Source: Acidimicrobiales bacterium (GTDB taxonomy: Bacteria > Actinomycetota > Acidimicrobiia > Acidimicrobiales > Poriferisodalaceae). From it: DNA of 64,000 nucleotides. The notes beneath the pieces are model-generated. The model was not told the DNA's origin and searched no databases. It was given only the letters and a program-made list of their open reading frames with translations. Both the position numbers and the translations under genes were made by a program. Positions 26,692 to 34,711 of the stretch are shown in pieces (position 1 is the first letter of the stretch; each line of letters starts with the position of its first letter). The stretch is from assembly GCA_041394185.1 (NCBI GenBank), contig JAWKIQ010000002.1, positions 434,001-498,000 of the forward strand, read 5' to 3'.

Positions 26692-27810
26692 GTGGAAGCT
26701 CCCTGGGTTGTTGTGCGACGGTTTGGCATTCCTGAACCCGAAGCAGCTGGGTGGGTCGTCCAGTTCGACATGCCGTTCATGATCAGCATGCCGGACTCGA
26801 TGGTCGACAGTCGGCTCAAGTCCTACATGGAGACCACGACAGCTGGAGCTGACACCACACCAGTTCCGTACTCGCCGCGCCTCGAGAACCCGACGTCCGT
26901 AGGGCCCCTGGCACACATCCCAACCGAGACGGTCGATCCCGTGCTCGTGCAACTCGACCATGGCTTTGGGCAGGTCCGAACGCTACGACGACTCCGCAAC
27001 GTCGACGTGCCCTTCGTGCTGGCAGGCGAGCTTCGACCGTGTTACGGGCAGTCCGCGTTCACAAGTATTCAGGTGGAGTTCGGTGAGACCGCGTCGAAGT
27101 GGATCGATCAACATGGTGACAAGGCGATGGAAGCAGCCGCGGACCTGGCCCTCGACGCGACCAACCGACTCATCACCGAGTACCGAAACCGATGCGACGC
27201 CTTCTGGGCCCAGCCGATTGGTCGGGATCTTGTCTCGGCTTTCCGCTTCTACGTCAATGACGGGACCACCCTCCGGCCACGCAAACTCGCGCGGCCACCT
27301 GGGGGCCCAGTCCGCGGCCTCGGGTCGGAGCCACTTCTGTCAGGGGATCGCCTTAAGGAGGTCCGCGCCGCTCTCTGGAACCCGCTGGATGATCCCCAGC
27401 CAGCACGCGAGGTCTTCTTCATGGCAATGGAGCACCGAGCGCGCGGCCGATACCGAAACGCGGTGATCGACTGCTCCGTGGCCTTCGAGACATTCGTTTC
27501 GGACTACGTGCAGGTCCATGGGGAGGTCGCAGGCTGGTCACACGAATCGATCGTCGACGCATTCTTAAGAAGGCCGAACGGACGATGGCGCAGTGTCACG
27601 GAGGTTCTCGGCCGGCTGCCATCAGACCCGGTGAATGTGGACTTCTGCGCCACATCCGAGTACGCGGATTGGCGCGAACACGTAGCGAACCCACGCAATG
27701 CCCTGGTTCACGGGGAGGTGAGAGAAGCAACGCGGCAGATGGCTGACCAGGCAATCGATGCTTCACACGAGGCCATTCGCAAGCTGCAGGAACTCAAGAC
27801 CTACATGTAG
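26692..27810 (+). CDS. HEPN-domain-like protein with RNxxxH motif
   Basis: 372 residues, cytosolic. The N-terminal 200 residues are unrecognised. The C-terminal part (about 235-370) is helical and has the HEPN pattern: the helix RARGRYRNAVIDCSVAFETF, then NPRNALVHGEV with Arg335-Asn-x3-His340, the RX4-6H active site of HEPN ribonucleases. HEPN proteins act as metal-independent RNases in toxin, phage-defence and RNA-processing systems, and the large N-terminal region could be a sensor or targeting domain. A fold-only role without catalysis is also possible. It is expressed alone from a leaderless-looking promoter inside the island. Confidence 0.65.
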   Translation: MEAPWVVVRRFGIPEPEAAGWVVQFDMPFMISMPDSMVDSRLKSYMETTTAGADTTPVPYSPRLENPTSVGPLAHIPTETVDPVLVQLDHGFGQVRTLRRLRNVDVPFVLAGELRPCYGQSAFTSIQVEFGETASKWIDQHGDKAMEAAADLALDATNRLITEYRNRCDAFWAQPIGRDLVSAFRFYVNDGTTLRPRKLARPPGGPVRGLGSEPLLSGDRLKEVRAALWNPLDDPQPAREVFFMAMEHRARGRYRNAVIDCSVAFETFVSDYVQVHGEVAGWSHESIVDAFLRRPNGRWRSVTEVLGRLPSDPVNVDFCATSEYADWREHVANPRNALVHGEVREATRQMADQAIDASHEAIRKLQELKTYM

Positions 27811-27977
27811 ACGCGTCCCGGAAGATGTGCTTCCGATCGCGCCTGACGCCTCGGTCGACCGCCCGTGCCCGGACTGACGCGGCGGTTCGAGCGGGCTACC
27901 GCATCGCTGATAGGAGCGCACGGCGATTGCAGGAGCGACCGCGAGTTCAGGCAAGCTGCTCGATCGTGGCCAATACG

Positions 27978-28898
27978 ATGATCGTAGATAGCAGGTCCGA
28001 CGTGGTCCTCTCCTGTCTCGGCTGGGTCGACCGGGGGGCGTTGTGGCGCTTCGACGGCCAGAGCGGGCAACAGGACTCTATTCCGCTCAGCAACGCTGAC
28101 TACGTACGACTGTTCCGCGGCAAGGCCGAGTGTTTCGCTGTCCAGCACATCTGGCAGTCGGGCCGCTTTCGCATGACCGCGCACGCCTGGAGCGTCCCGG
28201 AACAGACGCTCAGCTCCATCGAGGTCGGCGAACACTCCGCAAACCTCGACGGTGACGCCTCGGTATGGGCATCGCTGCCATCGACCTACGTTGGACCCGT
28301 TGCCGCTGGCCCGTCCATCTGCTACCGGGTGCTCGCCCTCGACGATGCGACGCCTCGGACTATTCGGCTCGACTGGTTCGACGACTACGACCCGATGTAC
28401 CAGAGCGTCGGATCTGCACAGCTACTTCCCGGGTCCAAGCAGTTTGTCGTCGGGATCCAGCGATCATCCGACCTCGTCATAATCGATGCCGATGATGGGC
28501 ATGTCGTGCGCAGGGTTCCGCTTGCCGATCGTCACGGGAACCCTCACCCGATTCTCTCCACGACGGGACAGAACGTATGGGCAGCCGACTACGACACCCT
28601 GGTGCGCCTGGACACGACGACCTGGCAGGTCGCCGAATCAGCATTGCTTCAGCCCGCACGCGAAGGTACCGGCATGTTCATCGGCGACCTCTGGGTGACA
28701 CCCGACGAGTCCGAGATCCTTGTACCGAGACCAGGTTCGGGCGATGTGCTCGTGCTCGACTCGGAGAGCCTCGCTATTCACGCCTCGGTCTACCTCGGTT
28801 CCGAACCCCTCGTGGCAGTAGCGCTCGCGGACGGACGGATCGTGGCCCGTGACTGGATGACCGGCAGTGTGCTGCTGGGCCAGCTGGACCGGCCATAG
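27978..28898 (+). CDS. beta-propeller-like protein of unknown function
   Basis: 306 residues from ATG 27978; the frame is open from 27825, but that extra part is low-complexity and arginine-rich. The sequence shows alternating hydrophobic strands with repeats such as LVIIDADDGHVVRRV, LVRLDTTTWQVAES and VLVLDSESLAIHASVYLG, the pattern of YVTN/WD-like propellers. There is no signal peptide from this start, so it is probably cytosolic. No enzymatic residues are recognised. It sits alone between the HEPN gene and the toxin-antitoxin pair, with a 167-bp gap after the HEPN gene. Confidence 0.6.
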   Translation: MIVDSRSDVVLSCLGWVDRGALWRFDGQSGQQDSIPLSNADYVRLFRGKAECFAVQHIWQSGRFRMTAHAWSVPEQTLSSIEVGEHSANLDGDASVWASLPSTYVGPVAAGPSICYRVLALDDATPRTIRLDWFDDYDPMYQSVGSAQLLPGSKQFVVGIQRSSDLVIIDADDGHVVRRVPLADRHGNPHPILSTTGQNVWAADYDTLVRLDTTTWQVAESALLQPAREGTGMFIGDLWVTPDESEILVPRPGSGDVLVLDSESLAIHASVYLGSEPLVAVALADGRIVARDWMTGSVLLGQLDRP

Positions 28899-28992
28899 CG
28901 GGGTCCGACGAAGCTCAGCTTTTCCCACCCCATGCGAGCAGAGCAGGGCGCGCAGTGCAGCGGTCGAGGCGGCACGCCTGACGTGCGCCGCG

Positions 28993-29424
28993 CTAGCCGC
29001 CAGGCCAGCGGCGTTCGAGTCCCTTGGCTCCGATCACGTACAGGTATGGGCCGGGCTTGGTTGCCCTCTGAACGATGCGGTTGAGGTGAAGGCTGAATCG
29101 CTCGGCCATCTGCGGTCCGGTCAGGTTGGCGTTGTTGAGCGAGAACACTCGGAGCGACGTGCGACTCAGCGTCTCGATGTGGTCCCGGATGATCGCGTAG
29201 TCCTTGGTGAGGGCCACCCAGCCTTCCCGATCTGCGCGTTCGATCCAGTCAGCATCGGGAACTCGCTCATCCTCACCGTCGAGGTAGACCTCGGCCATCG
29301 GCAGCACCGTGTAGCCGCGAGCTCGGATCGCGTCGGCCACCAAGTATCGGCCGAGTCCGCGGTCGAGGAAGAAGGTCGGGGCGGGCGGGTCAGGCCGCCG
29401 CTTGCTTCGCCGGCCAGATGGCAT
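28993..29424 (-). CDS. PIN-like toxin, VapC45 type
   Basis: 143 residues. ATG 29424 lies 35 bp inside the upstream antitoxin gene, a common toxin-antitoxin overlap. The fold starts with FFLDRGLGRYLVADAIR, giving the first acidic residue (Asp21). Acidic residues follow in DGEDERVPDADWIERA, and ALTKDYAIIRD supplies another. The order matches VapC45/PIN-like RNases, which cleave RNA when freed from antitoxin. RVFSLNNANLTGPQMAERF is typical of that subfamily. Neighbour: a DUF433-type antitoxin immediately upstream in the same operon. Confidence 0.75.
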   Translation of the reverse strand: MPSGRRSKRRPDPPAPTFFLDRGLGRYLVADAIRARGYTVLPMAEVYLDGEDERVPDADWIERADREGWVALTKDYAIIRDHIETLSRTSLRVFSLNNANLTGPQMAERFSLHLNRIVQRATKPGPYLYVIGAKGLERRWPGG

Positions 29425-30097
29425 CGACAGCTTCCTGGATCTCGTCGACCGGAACGTCGTAGTCGCGGGCGATCGACCCGACCGGCTCACCTGCGACAAG
29501 GCGGGATCTCACCGCCGACAACGGGGCACCACCATGAACAAAGACCGGACCGCCGCTCTCGACCTCGGGAACGACTCGCAAGAGTCTGCGTTCGGTCACC
29601 GGAAGGATCAGTTCACTCGCCCACGTGTCCTCGAAGGTGATCCGTTCGAGGTACTGGCTGATGACGTCGTGGAACACTCGCTGGCCCGAACTGACGATGG
29701 TCAGCAAACCCAGTTGTTTGTCGTCGGCGCTCTTCGCGTAGTCGTACAAGACGTCCGCCCCATCGCTGTACAGCTGACGCGAAGCCAGCGCATGCTCAAG
29801 TTCGCCTTGGCTGGAGAGCACCTCTAGGGCTCCGCGAATCCGTTGCATTGGCAAGCCGGTCTGGCGGAACGCCTGCACGACAGTCGCTTCGACGAGGCCG
29901 ATGAAGCTGATGCTGCGATCATCTCCGGCCGAGCGCGGAACCGACGTGATCACAGGACCTTGACTGACCACAGCACGTCCCACGGGATGCCGCTCATATC
30001 CGTGAGCCCAGGTCGCAAGGGTGGACGCACTCATGCCGACCAGCCTCGCTGCCCCGGCCACCGAGTACAGCCCGCGAGTGAATCGTGAATCGGTCAC
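29390..30097 (-). CDS. VapB45-like antitoxin (HTH + DUF433)
   Basis: 235 residues from GTG 30097, chosen because GGAGG lies just upstream and the protein then begins directly with the HTH; an in-frame extension to 30349 is arginine-rich and unconvincing. Residues about 8-40 (YSVAGAARLVGMSASTLATWAHG) form a MerR-like helix-turn-helix. The C-terminal 60 residues (GGPVFVHGGAPLSAVRSRL, then GEPVGSIARDYDVPVDEI) are a DUF433 antitoxin domain. It should bind the following PIN toxin and repress the operon. Confidence 0.75.
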   Translation of the reverse strand: MTDSRFTRGLYSVAGAARLVGMSASTLATWAHGYERHPVGRAVVSQGPVITSVPRSAGDDRSISFIGLVEATVVQAFRQTGLPMQRIRGALEVLSSQGELEHALASRQLYSDGADVLYDYAKSADDKQLGLLTIVSSGQRVFHDVISQYLERITFEDTWASELILPVTERRLLRVVPEVESGGPVFVHGGAPLSAVRSRLVAGEPVGSIARDYDVPVDEIQEAVDAIWPAKQAAA

Positions 30098-30386
30098 CCA
30101 TCCTCCTCTACGACCAGTCCGTGCGACCGAGTGTACGTCTCGTGGCAACACTGAGACCTGCAGGATGCGGTCGACCGCCAGCTCCATCACCGGCCCACGA
30201 CATCTGGCCCGCATCCAGCGGTGTGATCCGCCTCGTCGTTCGCTTGAATCCAACGACGAGGGCTGTGGCATGTTCCGAAGTGTGGGCTGCGGCTTCGGCG
30301 TCGTCGCGTTCCCAGAACAGCCGAAGACCCAAGCTCCCTCTCGAGACACGCCCTGGCACCACCCAGACTGGTATGCGACCCGCCTG

Positions 30387-31388
30387 CTACTGCTCCCGCT
30401 GCGGCAGGTGGTCGCGCAGGATCTGAGCGACTGCCTCTCGGACGTGTGGCGCGTTCAAGCGACCGCGGGTGGGGCCGGCGAACTCAGGGCTGTGCATGAC
30501 GACGTGAGCCAGGACGAGGCTCGGCCACCATTCTCGCTCGGCGAGCACATCGCGAATGCCCGACACGTGATGTCCGTGCTCGACCATCGCAGAGCCGTTG
30601 ACCCACGACAAAACGGTTCCCTCGCCTACGAACCGTTGACTTGCCGGACCATCCACTGCGACGAAGTCGAGTTGGACGTCCTCATGTCGGCCGTTGGCGG
30701 AAGTAGTAGCCGGAGCAAAGCGCGGTGGCAGGAGGAGTGGGGCCAGATCAGCCAACCCGGACGAGCTGTAGAACGCCTCGGAATCGACGCCCACCCGCAA
30801 GCCTGGGAACAAGTGGGCGGCCTCAAACAGACGGGTACGAATCGTCCGCCGATCGAAACTGACGCCCGGCTCGAAGATCTCGCGGTCGATCGTGTACCGG
30901 ACACGCGTGCCGTGCTCGATCGGGCCAGGGTCCAACACAGTGAGCGGGCCCGGAACGCCACAGTTGAACATCTGTTGCCAGCACACACTGCCGCGAACGC
31001 TGACGATGTCGAGTTCGGCCGCGAGTGCAGCCACAGGCGCCAGGCCAGCGCCGAGGGAAGAAAGGTGGATATGCGGCGCATGATCGTCGACCGACCGCGC
31101 GTCCCGCAGAGTCGTGCAGAACGACTCGACCAGATTCCTGCCACCGCTTTCGGACATCTGATCGAACGGAAGACCCGGACCGTCATCGAGGACCTCAACC
31201 ATGTCGCCAGCGAAACGAACGGAAACAGAAGTCGCCCTGTCGATGAGGAACTGGTCAATCGAGTTGTTCACCAGTTCATAGACGATGTGGCTGAGACCCG
31301 GGGACCGTGTTGAACCGACATACATGCCTGCCCGGCTTCTTACCTGCTCGGCCCAGGTCTCATTGCCTCCCACCGAACCCGCTACCAC
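30387..31388 (-). CDS. stand-alone GyrB-like ATPase (GHKL + transducer), no TOPRIM
   Basis: 333 residues covering only the N-terminal module of GyrB/TopoVI-type subunits. RSRAGMYVGST matches the GyrB RPGMYIG opening. The Bergerat motifs are YELVNNSID (catalytic Glu38, Mg-binding Asn42), VLDDGPGLP (Asp68) and LGAGLAP. The transducer region is present: VLSWVNGSAMVEHGHHVSG matches GyrB FVNNINTxEGGTH, and PEFAGPTRGRLNAPHVREAV matches the QTKTKL loop, with Arg in place of the catalytic Lys. The gyrase salt-bridge pair is changed (Gln46/Pro71). TOPRIM and cleavage partners are absent. TAGAAT lies 6 nt before the GTG, so it may be leaderless. It probably works as an ATP-driven clamp in an island-borne system. 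Confidence 0.8.
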   Translation of the reverse strand: MVAGSVGGNETWAEQVRSRAGMYVGSTRSPGLSHIVYELVNNSIDQFLIDRATSVSVRFAGDMVEVLDDGPGLPFDQMSESGGRNLVESFCTTLRDARSVDDHAPHIHLSSLGAGLAPVAALAAELDIVSVRGSVCWQQMFNCGVPGPLTVLDPGPIEHGTRVRYTIDREIFEPGVSFDRRTIRTRLFEAAHLFPGLRVGVDSEAFYSSSGLADLAPLLLPPRFAPATTSANGRHEDVQLDFVAVDGPASQRFVGEGTVLSWVNGSAMVEHGHHVSGIRDVLAEREWWPSLVLAHVVMHSPEFAGPTRGRLNAPHVREAVAQILRDHLPQREQ

Positions 31389-31394
31389 GTCTCA

Positions 31395-31400
31395 ATTCTA
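31395..31400 (-). promoter_or_regulatory. -10-like hexamer of the GyrB-like gene
   Basis: TAGAAT on the minus strand ends 6 nt before the GTG start and no ribosome site is present, as expected of a leaderless transcript. No clear -35 element is seen. Confidence 0.4.
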
Positions 31401-31610
31401 GGCCGCCCGCGGTCGCGTAAGCCGGCTGACGCGGGGTAGCCCATGCGGCCAGCGTTCTTCGTCGCCGTTCGCACGCGGACAGCGACATCAGACTTGCGTG
31501 TCGCGTTCTCGCTCTCCAATGCGCCTACCGACTTATGGGAATTCGTTTGTCGCGTCCGGCGGCTCTCGAGGTCCCTGGGGTGGGTGTCGGCAACTGGTGC
31601 AGGAGGACGC

Positions 31611-31910
31611 ATGCGAAGAGGACTTCGACTTGTCTATTCGGTGAGCGAGGCGGCTGAGCTGCTGGGTATCGGTCGTTCGACGGCCTACGAGCTGGTAGCC
31701 CGCGGCGAGTTGCCGTCCGTGGCGATCGGCGGTCGCAGGGTCATCACTCGCCCCGCGCTCGCTGAGTTGCTCGGCGTCGAGCCACCGCTCCCGGCCGAAC
31801 TCGACGCAGCCCGCACCGCTGCACACGACGCCTCTCACTCCCGGCGCCAGTCGCCACGTCCCCGCAAGTCGCCCAAGGCCGATCAGCCGAACCTCCCGTT
31901 CACCGCCTGA
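31611..31910 (+). CDS. excisionase-like HTH protein
   Basis: 99 residues from ATG 31611, with AGGAGG 4 nt upstream; a longer frame from 31443 lacks any homology. Residues about 8-50 (YSVSEAAELLGIGRSTAYELVARGELPSV, read in parts) are a winged helix of the HTH_17/excisionase type, with a wing at AIGGRRVITRPALAELL. The C-terminal 35 residues are basic and disordered. In an integrase-bearing island it is the natural candidate for the directionality factor, although such proteins can also be antitoxins or repressors. An array of inverted 11-bp repeats lies just downstream. Confidence 0.75.
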   Translation: MRRGLRLVYSVSEAAELLGIGRSTAYELVARGELPSVAIGGRRVITRPALAELLGVEPPLPAELDAARTAAHDASHSRRQSPRPRKSPKADQPNLPFTA

Positions 31911-31983
31911 AGCCGCCCGATGACACCTACCAGCATCTCCCGCCAGAGCGACGTTCAAGTGACAGACGAGTGCACACCCAGGG

Positions 31984-32073
31984 CCAGTAGATGGTGCATC
32001 GCCGTCGGGATGTCCAGTAGATGGCCGCCAGCGTGACCACCATCTACTGCTCCCCGCGGCGGCCACCTACTGG
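31984..32073. repeat. inverted array of CCAGTAGATGG repeats
   Basis: Two direct copies of CCAGTAGATGG (31984-31994 and 32014-32024, 30 bp apart) face two inverted copies (CCATCTACTG at 32040-32049, and CCACCTACTGG at 32063-32073 with one change). The whole forms an interrupted palindrome of 90 bp between the excisionase-like gene and the insertion sequence, in otherwise non-coding DNA. It could be a binding array for the HTH protein or an origin or transfer site. Confidence 0.65.
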
Positions 32074-32100
32074 CGGGGCGAGAGAACCAACTTCAAAGTC

Positions 32101-33522
32101 GGAGGTCGGTAGACGTATGAGCCCCGCGGAGTGGTGGGGTTCGCGTGACGCGATCCCTGGTGGCCGTCAGGTGCCGGGCTGGAGCTCGGCGGTGACGGCG
32201 GGGTCAGTATCGCGCGTGGCGTAGAGCTTGGCCATCGAGGCTTCGGAGAAGTAGCGGCGGGCGATGGCCCATTCGTCGTGTTGGTCGGACAGCACGGCGC
32301 CGACGAGACGGATCACGGCCGGGTCGTTGGGGAAGATCCCCACGACGTTGGTGCGCCGTCGGATCTCTTTGTTGAGCCGCTCGAGTGGGTTGTTCGACCA
32401 GATCTGTCGCCAGTGCTCGCGTGGGAACGCGGTGAACGCCAACACGTCGGTCTTGGCGGTGTCCATCAGCGCAGCGGCCTTGGGGAACCGCTCCGCGAGT
32501 GTTTCGGCGACTTCGTCCCAGCGGGCGGCCACGTCGTCGGGGGTGGTCAGCGCGAAGATCGACCGGAACGCGGCGGCGACCATCTCCTGGTGCGCTTTGG
32601 GCACCGGTGCCAACAGGTTGCGGACGTAGTGAACGCGGCACCGCTGCCAGCTCGAGCCCTGCAACGTCTTGCGGATCGCGGCCCGCAGGCCCTCGTGGGC
32701 GTCGGAGATGACGAGGCGCACACCGGACAGCCCGCGGGCCTTGAGCGAGCGCAGGAACGCCGTCCAGAACGTCTCGGCCTCGGAGTCGCCGACATCGACG
32801 CCGAGCACCTCACGGCCACCCTCGGCGGTGACACCGGTCGCCACCACGACCGCTCGGGACACGACCTGGCCCAAGGAGTCGTCGCGGACGTGGACGTAGA
32901 TCGCGTCGAGGTAGACGTATGGGAACTCGGTGTGGCCGAGCGTGCGGTTCCGGAACGCGCCGACGCGTTCGTCCAGCCCGGCACAGATCCGTGACACCTC
33001 GGACTTCTTGATCCCGCTGGAGGCACCCATCGACTCGACCAGGGCGTCGACCGATCGGGTCGACACACCGGACACGTAGGCCTCCATCACGACCGCGTGG
33101 AGAGCCTGGTCGATCCGGCGTCGCGGTTCGAGAATCGACGGGAAGAAGCTGCCCTTGCGCAGCTTCGGGATCGCCAACTCGAGGTCGCCGGCCTTCGTGG
33201 TCAACGTGCGTGGGCGGTGGCCGTTGCGTTCGGTCACGCGCTCATCGGAACGCTCGTAACGGCCGGCGCCGATCGCCTGGGTGGCTTGGACTTCGATCAG
33301 TTCTTGGGCGACCCACTGGGCCAGCTCGCGGACCAGGTCCACGCCGCGATCACGGTCAGCGAGCGCGTCAAGAAGTTCGGACAGGGCAGACTCATCGAGA
33401 GCCATCGGTGTGTTCTCCTCGGTAGTTCTTGCAGGAACACACCAAGGATCACGCCGATGGCTCACCGGCTGGCGGACCTACGAAACCCCACCACCCAACG
33501 GGGCTCTATCCGGTAGACCTCC
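32101..33522. mobile_element. IS256-family insertion sequence
   Basis: Imperfect terminal inverted repeats of about 42-45 bp flank an intact transposase gene. Both ends begin with GGAGGTC (32101-32107; complement at 33516-33522) and share GAGCCCCG, GTGGTGGGGTT and nearby bases. No convincing 8-9-bp target duplication is seen outside these ends, so the true tips may differ by a few bases or the copy has recombined. It is nested inside the tRNA-Arg island. Confidence 0.8.
32167..33405 (-). CDS. IS256-family transposase
   Basis: 412 residues from ATG 33405, with GAGGAG 8 nt upstream. This is a full-length Transposase_mut (IS256) protein. The DDE triad is visible as Asp in VYLDAIYVHV, Asp in VISDAHEGLRAA and Glu in NNPLERLNKEIRRR. 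The central CRVHYVRNLL motif of the family is also present. It cuts and joins the element's ends. It is uninterrupted and therefore potentially active. Confidence 0.95.
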   Translation of the reverse strand: MALDESALSELLDALADRDRGVDLVRELAQWVAQELIEVQATQAIGAGRYERSDERVTERNGHRPRTLTTKAGDLELAIPKLRKGSFFPSILEPRRRIDQALHAVVMEAYVSGVSTRSVDALVESMGASSGIKKSEVSRICAGLDERVGAFRNRTLGHTEFPYVYLDAIYVHVRDDSLGQVVSRAVVVATGVTAEGGREVLGVDVGDSEAETFWTAFLRSLKARGLSGVRLVISDAHEGLRAAIRKTLQGSSWQRCRVHYVRNLLAPVPKAHQEMVAAAFRSIFALTTPDDVAARWDEVAETLAERFPKAAALMDTAKTDVLAFTAFPREHWRQIWSNNPLERLNKEIRRRTNVVGIFPNDPAVIRLVGAVLSDQHDEWAIARRYFSEASMAKLYATRDTDPAVTAELQPGT

Positions 33523-33769
33523 AGATGTGTCTCGGCGGAATCGGTACGGGCACTAGATGGGCGCCGTCAATCGGATCGGCGGGGAGTGCGAGGAGTGGAG
33601 CGATCGACAGGGTTCACAGGTCGGGGCGGCGTGCGATGCTCGAGCTGCTGGGTGTAGTGGCTCCTGTTAGGTCGAGTCGTTCAGTCAACCTTGAGCAGGG
33701 GTCAACTCGGATTCGGAGTATCCCGTGACGTTCGATGCTGGCCCGTCGCACCGGCTTCCAGAGACGCGA
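33523..33769. other. non-coding gap beside the insertion sequence
   Basis: Nothing recognisable: no frame with a family signature, no tRNA and no strong hairpin. It lies between the right end of the insertion sequence and the end of the putative lipoprotein gene. Confidence 0.3.
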
Positions 33770-34426
33770 CTAGGGACAGCCTGAGGACGTGTCGCCCTTC
33801 GCTAAGTGCCCTTGGCGTGCCCGCCTCCAGACCGCCCGAATCGCGTGTGCCACTCCCGCAAGTGCCCCTACTCCAAACAGCACCCTCACCGAAACAGTCA
33901 GCCAGAACGGCCAAGGCGACGCACCGCACCGGAATCGCCCGGCTTCAAACTCCGCTTCTCCCAGAACCACGCGCCCATCGGTAGCCTCGTCGGAATAGTC
34001 GACAACGGCGATGTCGCCGACGTCCATCTGCTCGAGGTTCACAGCGAGCGGCGCAGTGAACACGAGCCTGTCAGCAACCTCTGCGTCCACGACGAGCGGC
34101 CCACTCATGTCGAGATCTGCGACCGACCCCCTCACCAGGTACGAGTCGCCCGGCTCAGTCACCGCAACAACGAACGGCGCCTCAGCCCCGCCAATCCCAC
34201 CGAGCAACTGAACGTCAAGCACCGCCGACTCCAACACCGGTGACGCGCCCTCACGCAGCCCCACATCGGGCCCTACAGCAAACCCTGCAATACCGACATC
34301 CGTGCACCGTGACATGACATCAAACCCGCCGGCAGTCTTGCGAACACCAATCTCACCGCTGCCACTACACGACGCAAGCAACGCAACCCCACAGACCCCC
34401 ACGACACGCCAGCGTCCCATCGCCAC
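33770..34426 (-). CDS. putative lipoprotein with C-terminal membrane anchor
   Basis: 218 residues; the start is GTG 34426 or ATG 34420, two codons apart. A lipobox-like LLASCSGSG follows a hydrophobic segment, suggesting export and lipidation at Cys20 or so. The middle is beta-rich with many short hydrophobic strands (YLVRGSVADLDMSG, VGDIAVVDYSDE). Near the C-terminus WPFWLTVSVRVLFGVGALAGVA is a membrane helix followed by a basic tail, placing the bulk outside the cell. The family is not recognised. It is divergent from the next membrane protein gene. Confidence 0.6.
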   Translation of the reverse strand: MAMGRWRVVGVCGVALLASCSGSGEIGVRKTAGGFDVMSRCTDVGIAGFAVGPDVGLREGASPVLESAVLDVQLLGGIGGAEAPFVVAVTEPGDSYLVRGSVADLDMSGPLVVDAEVADRLVFTAPLAVNLEQMDVGDIAVVDYSDEATDGRVVLGEAEFEAGRFRCGASPWPFWLTVSVRVLFGVGALAGVAHAIRAVWRRARQGHLAKGDTSSGCP

Positions 34427-34698
34427 ACCGTACGCCGATCACCCGGCACTCAAACGCCCAGCACAGAACCAACCCCTGCCAACAAGCCCCACCCTCAACC
34501 CAAAGCACGCCCCACCCTCACGACCGAATCGCACGACGGAATCCCACATCCCTCACACCTCCGAAACCGCCGAGACACAACTGGACATCCTGCGGACGTC
34601 CAGGCGACGGGACCTACCTTCGGACCACTTGGGAGGTGAGAAACTCTGGAACCCCGAGTCCATACATCGGCTCCCAGATTCCTTGTGGTGGCGAGTTC

Positions 34699-34704
34699 TA
34701 CAAT
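34699..34704 (+). promoter_or_regulatory. -10-like hexamer, leaderless gene
   Basis: TACAAT ends 7 nt before the GTG at 34712, with no ribosome site in between, the arrangement of leaderless actinobacterial genes. No -35 element is obvious. Confidence 0.4.
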
Positions 34705-34711
34705 ATGAGCG

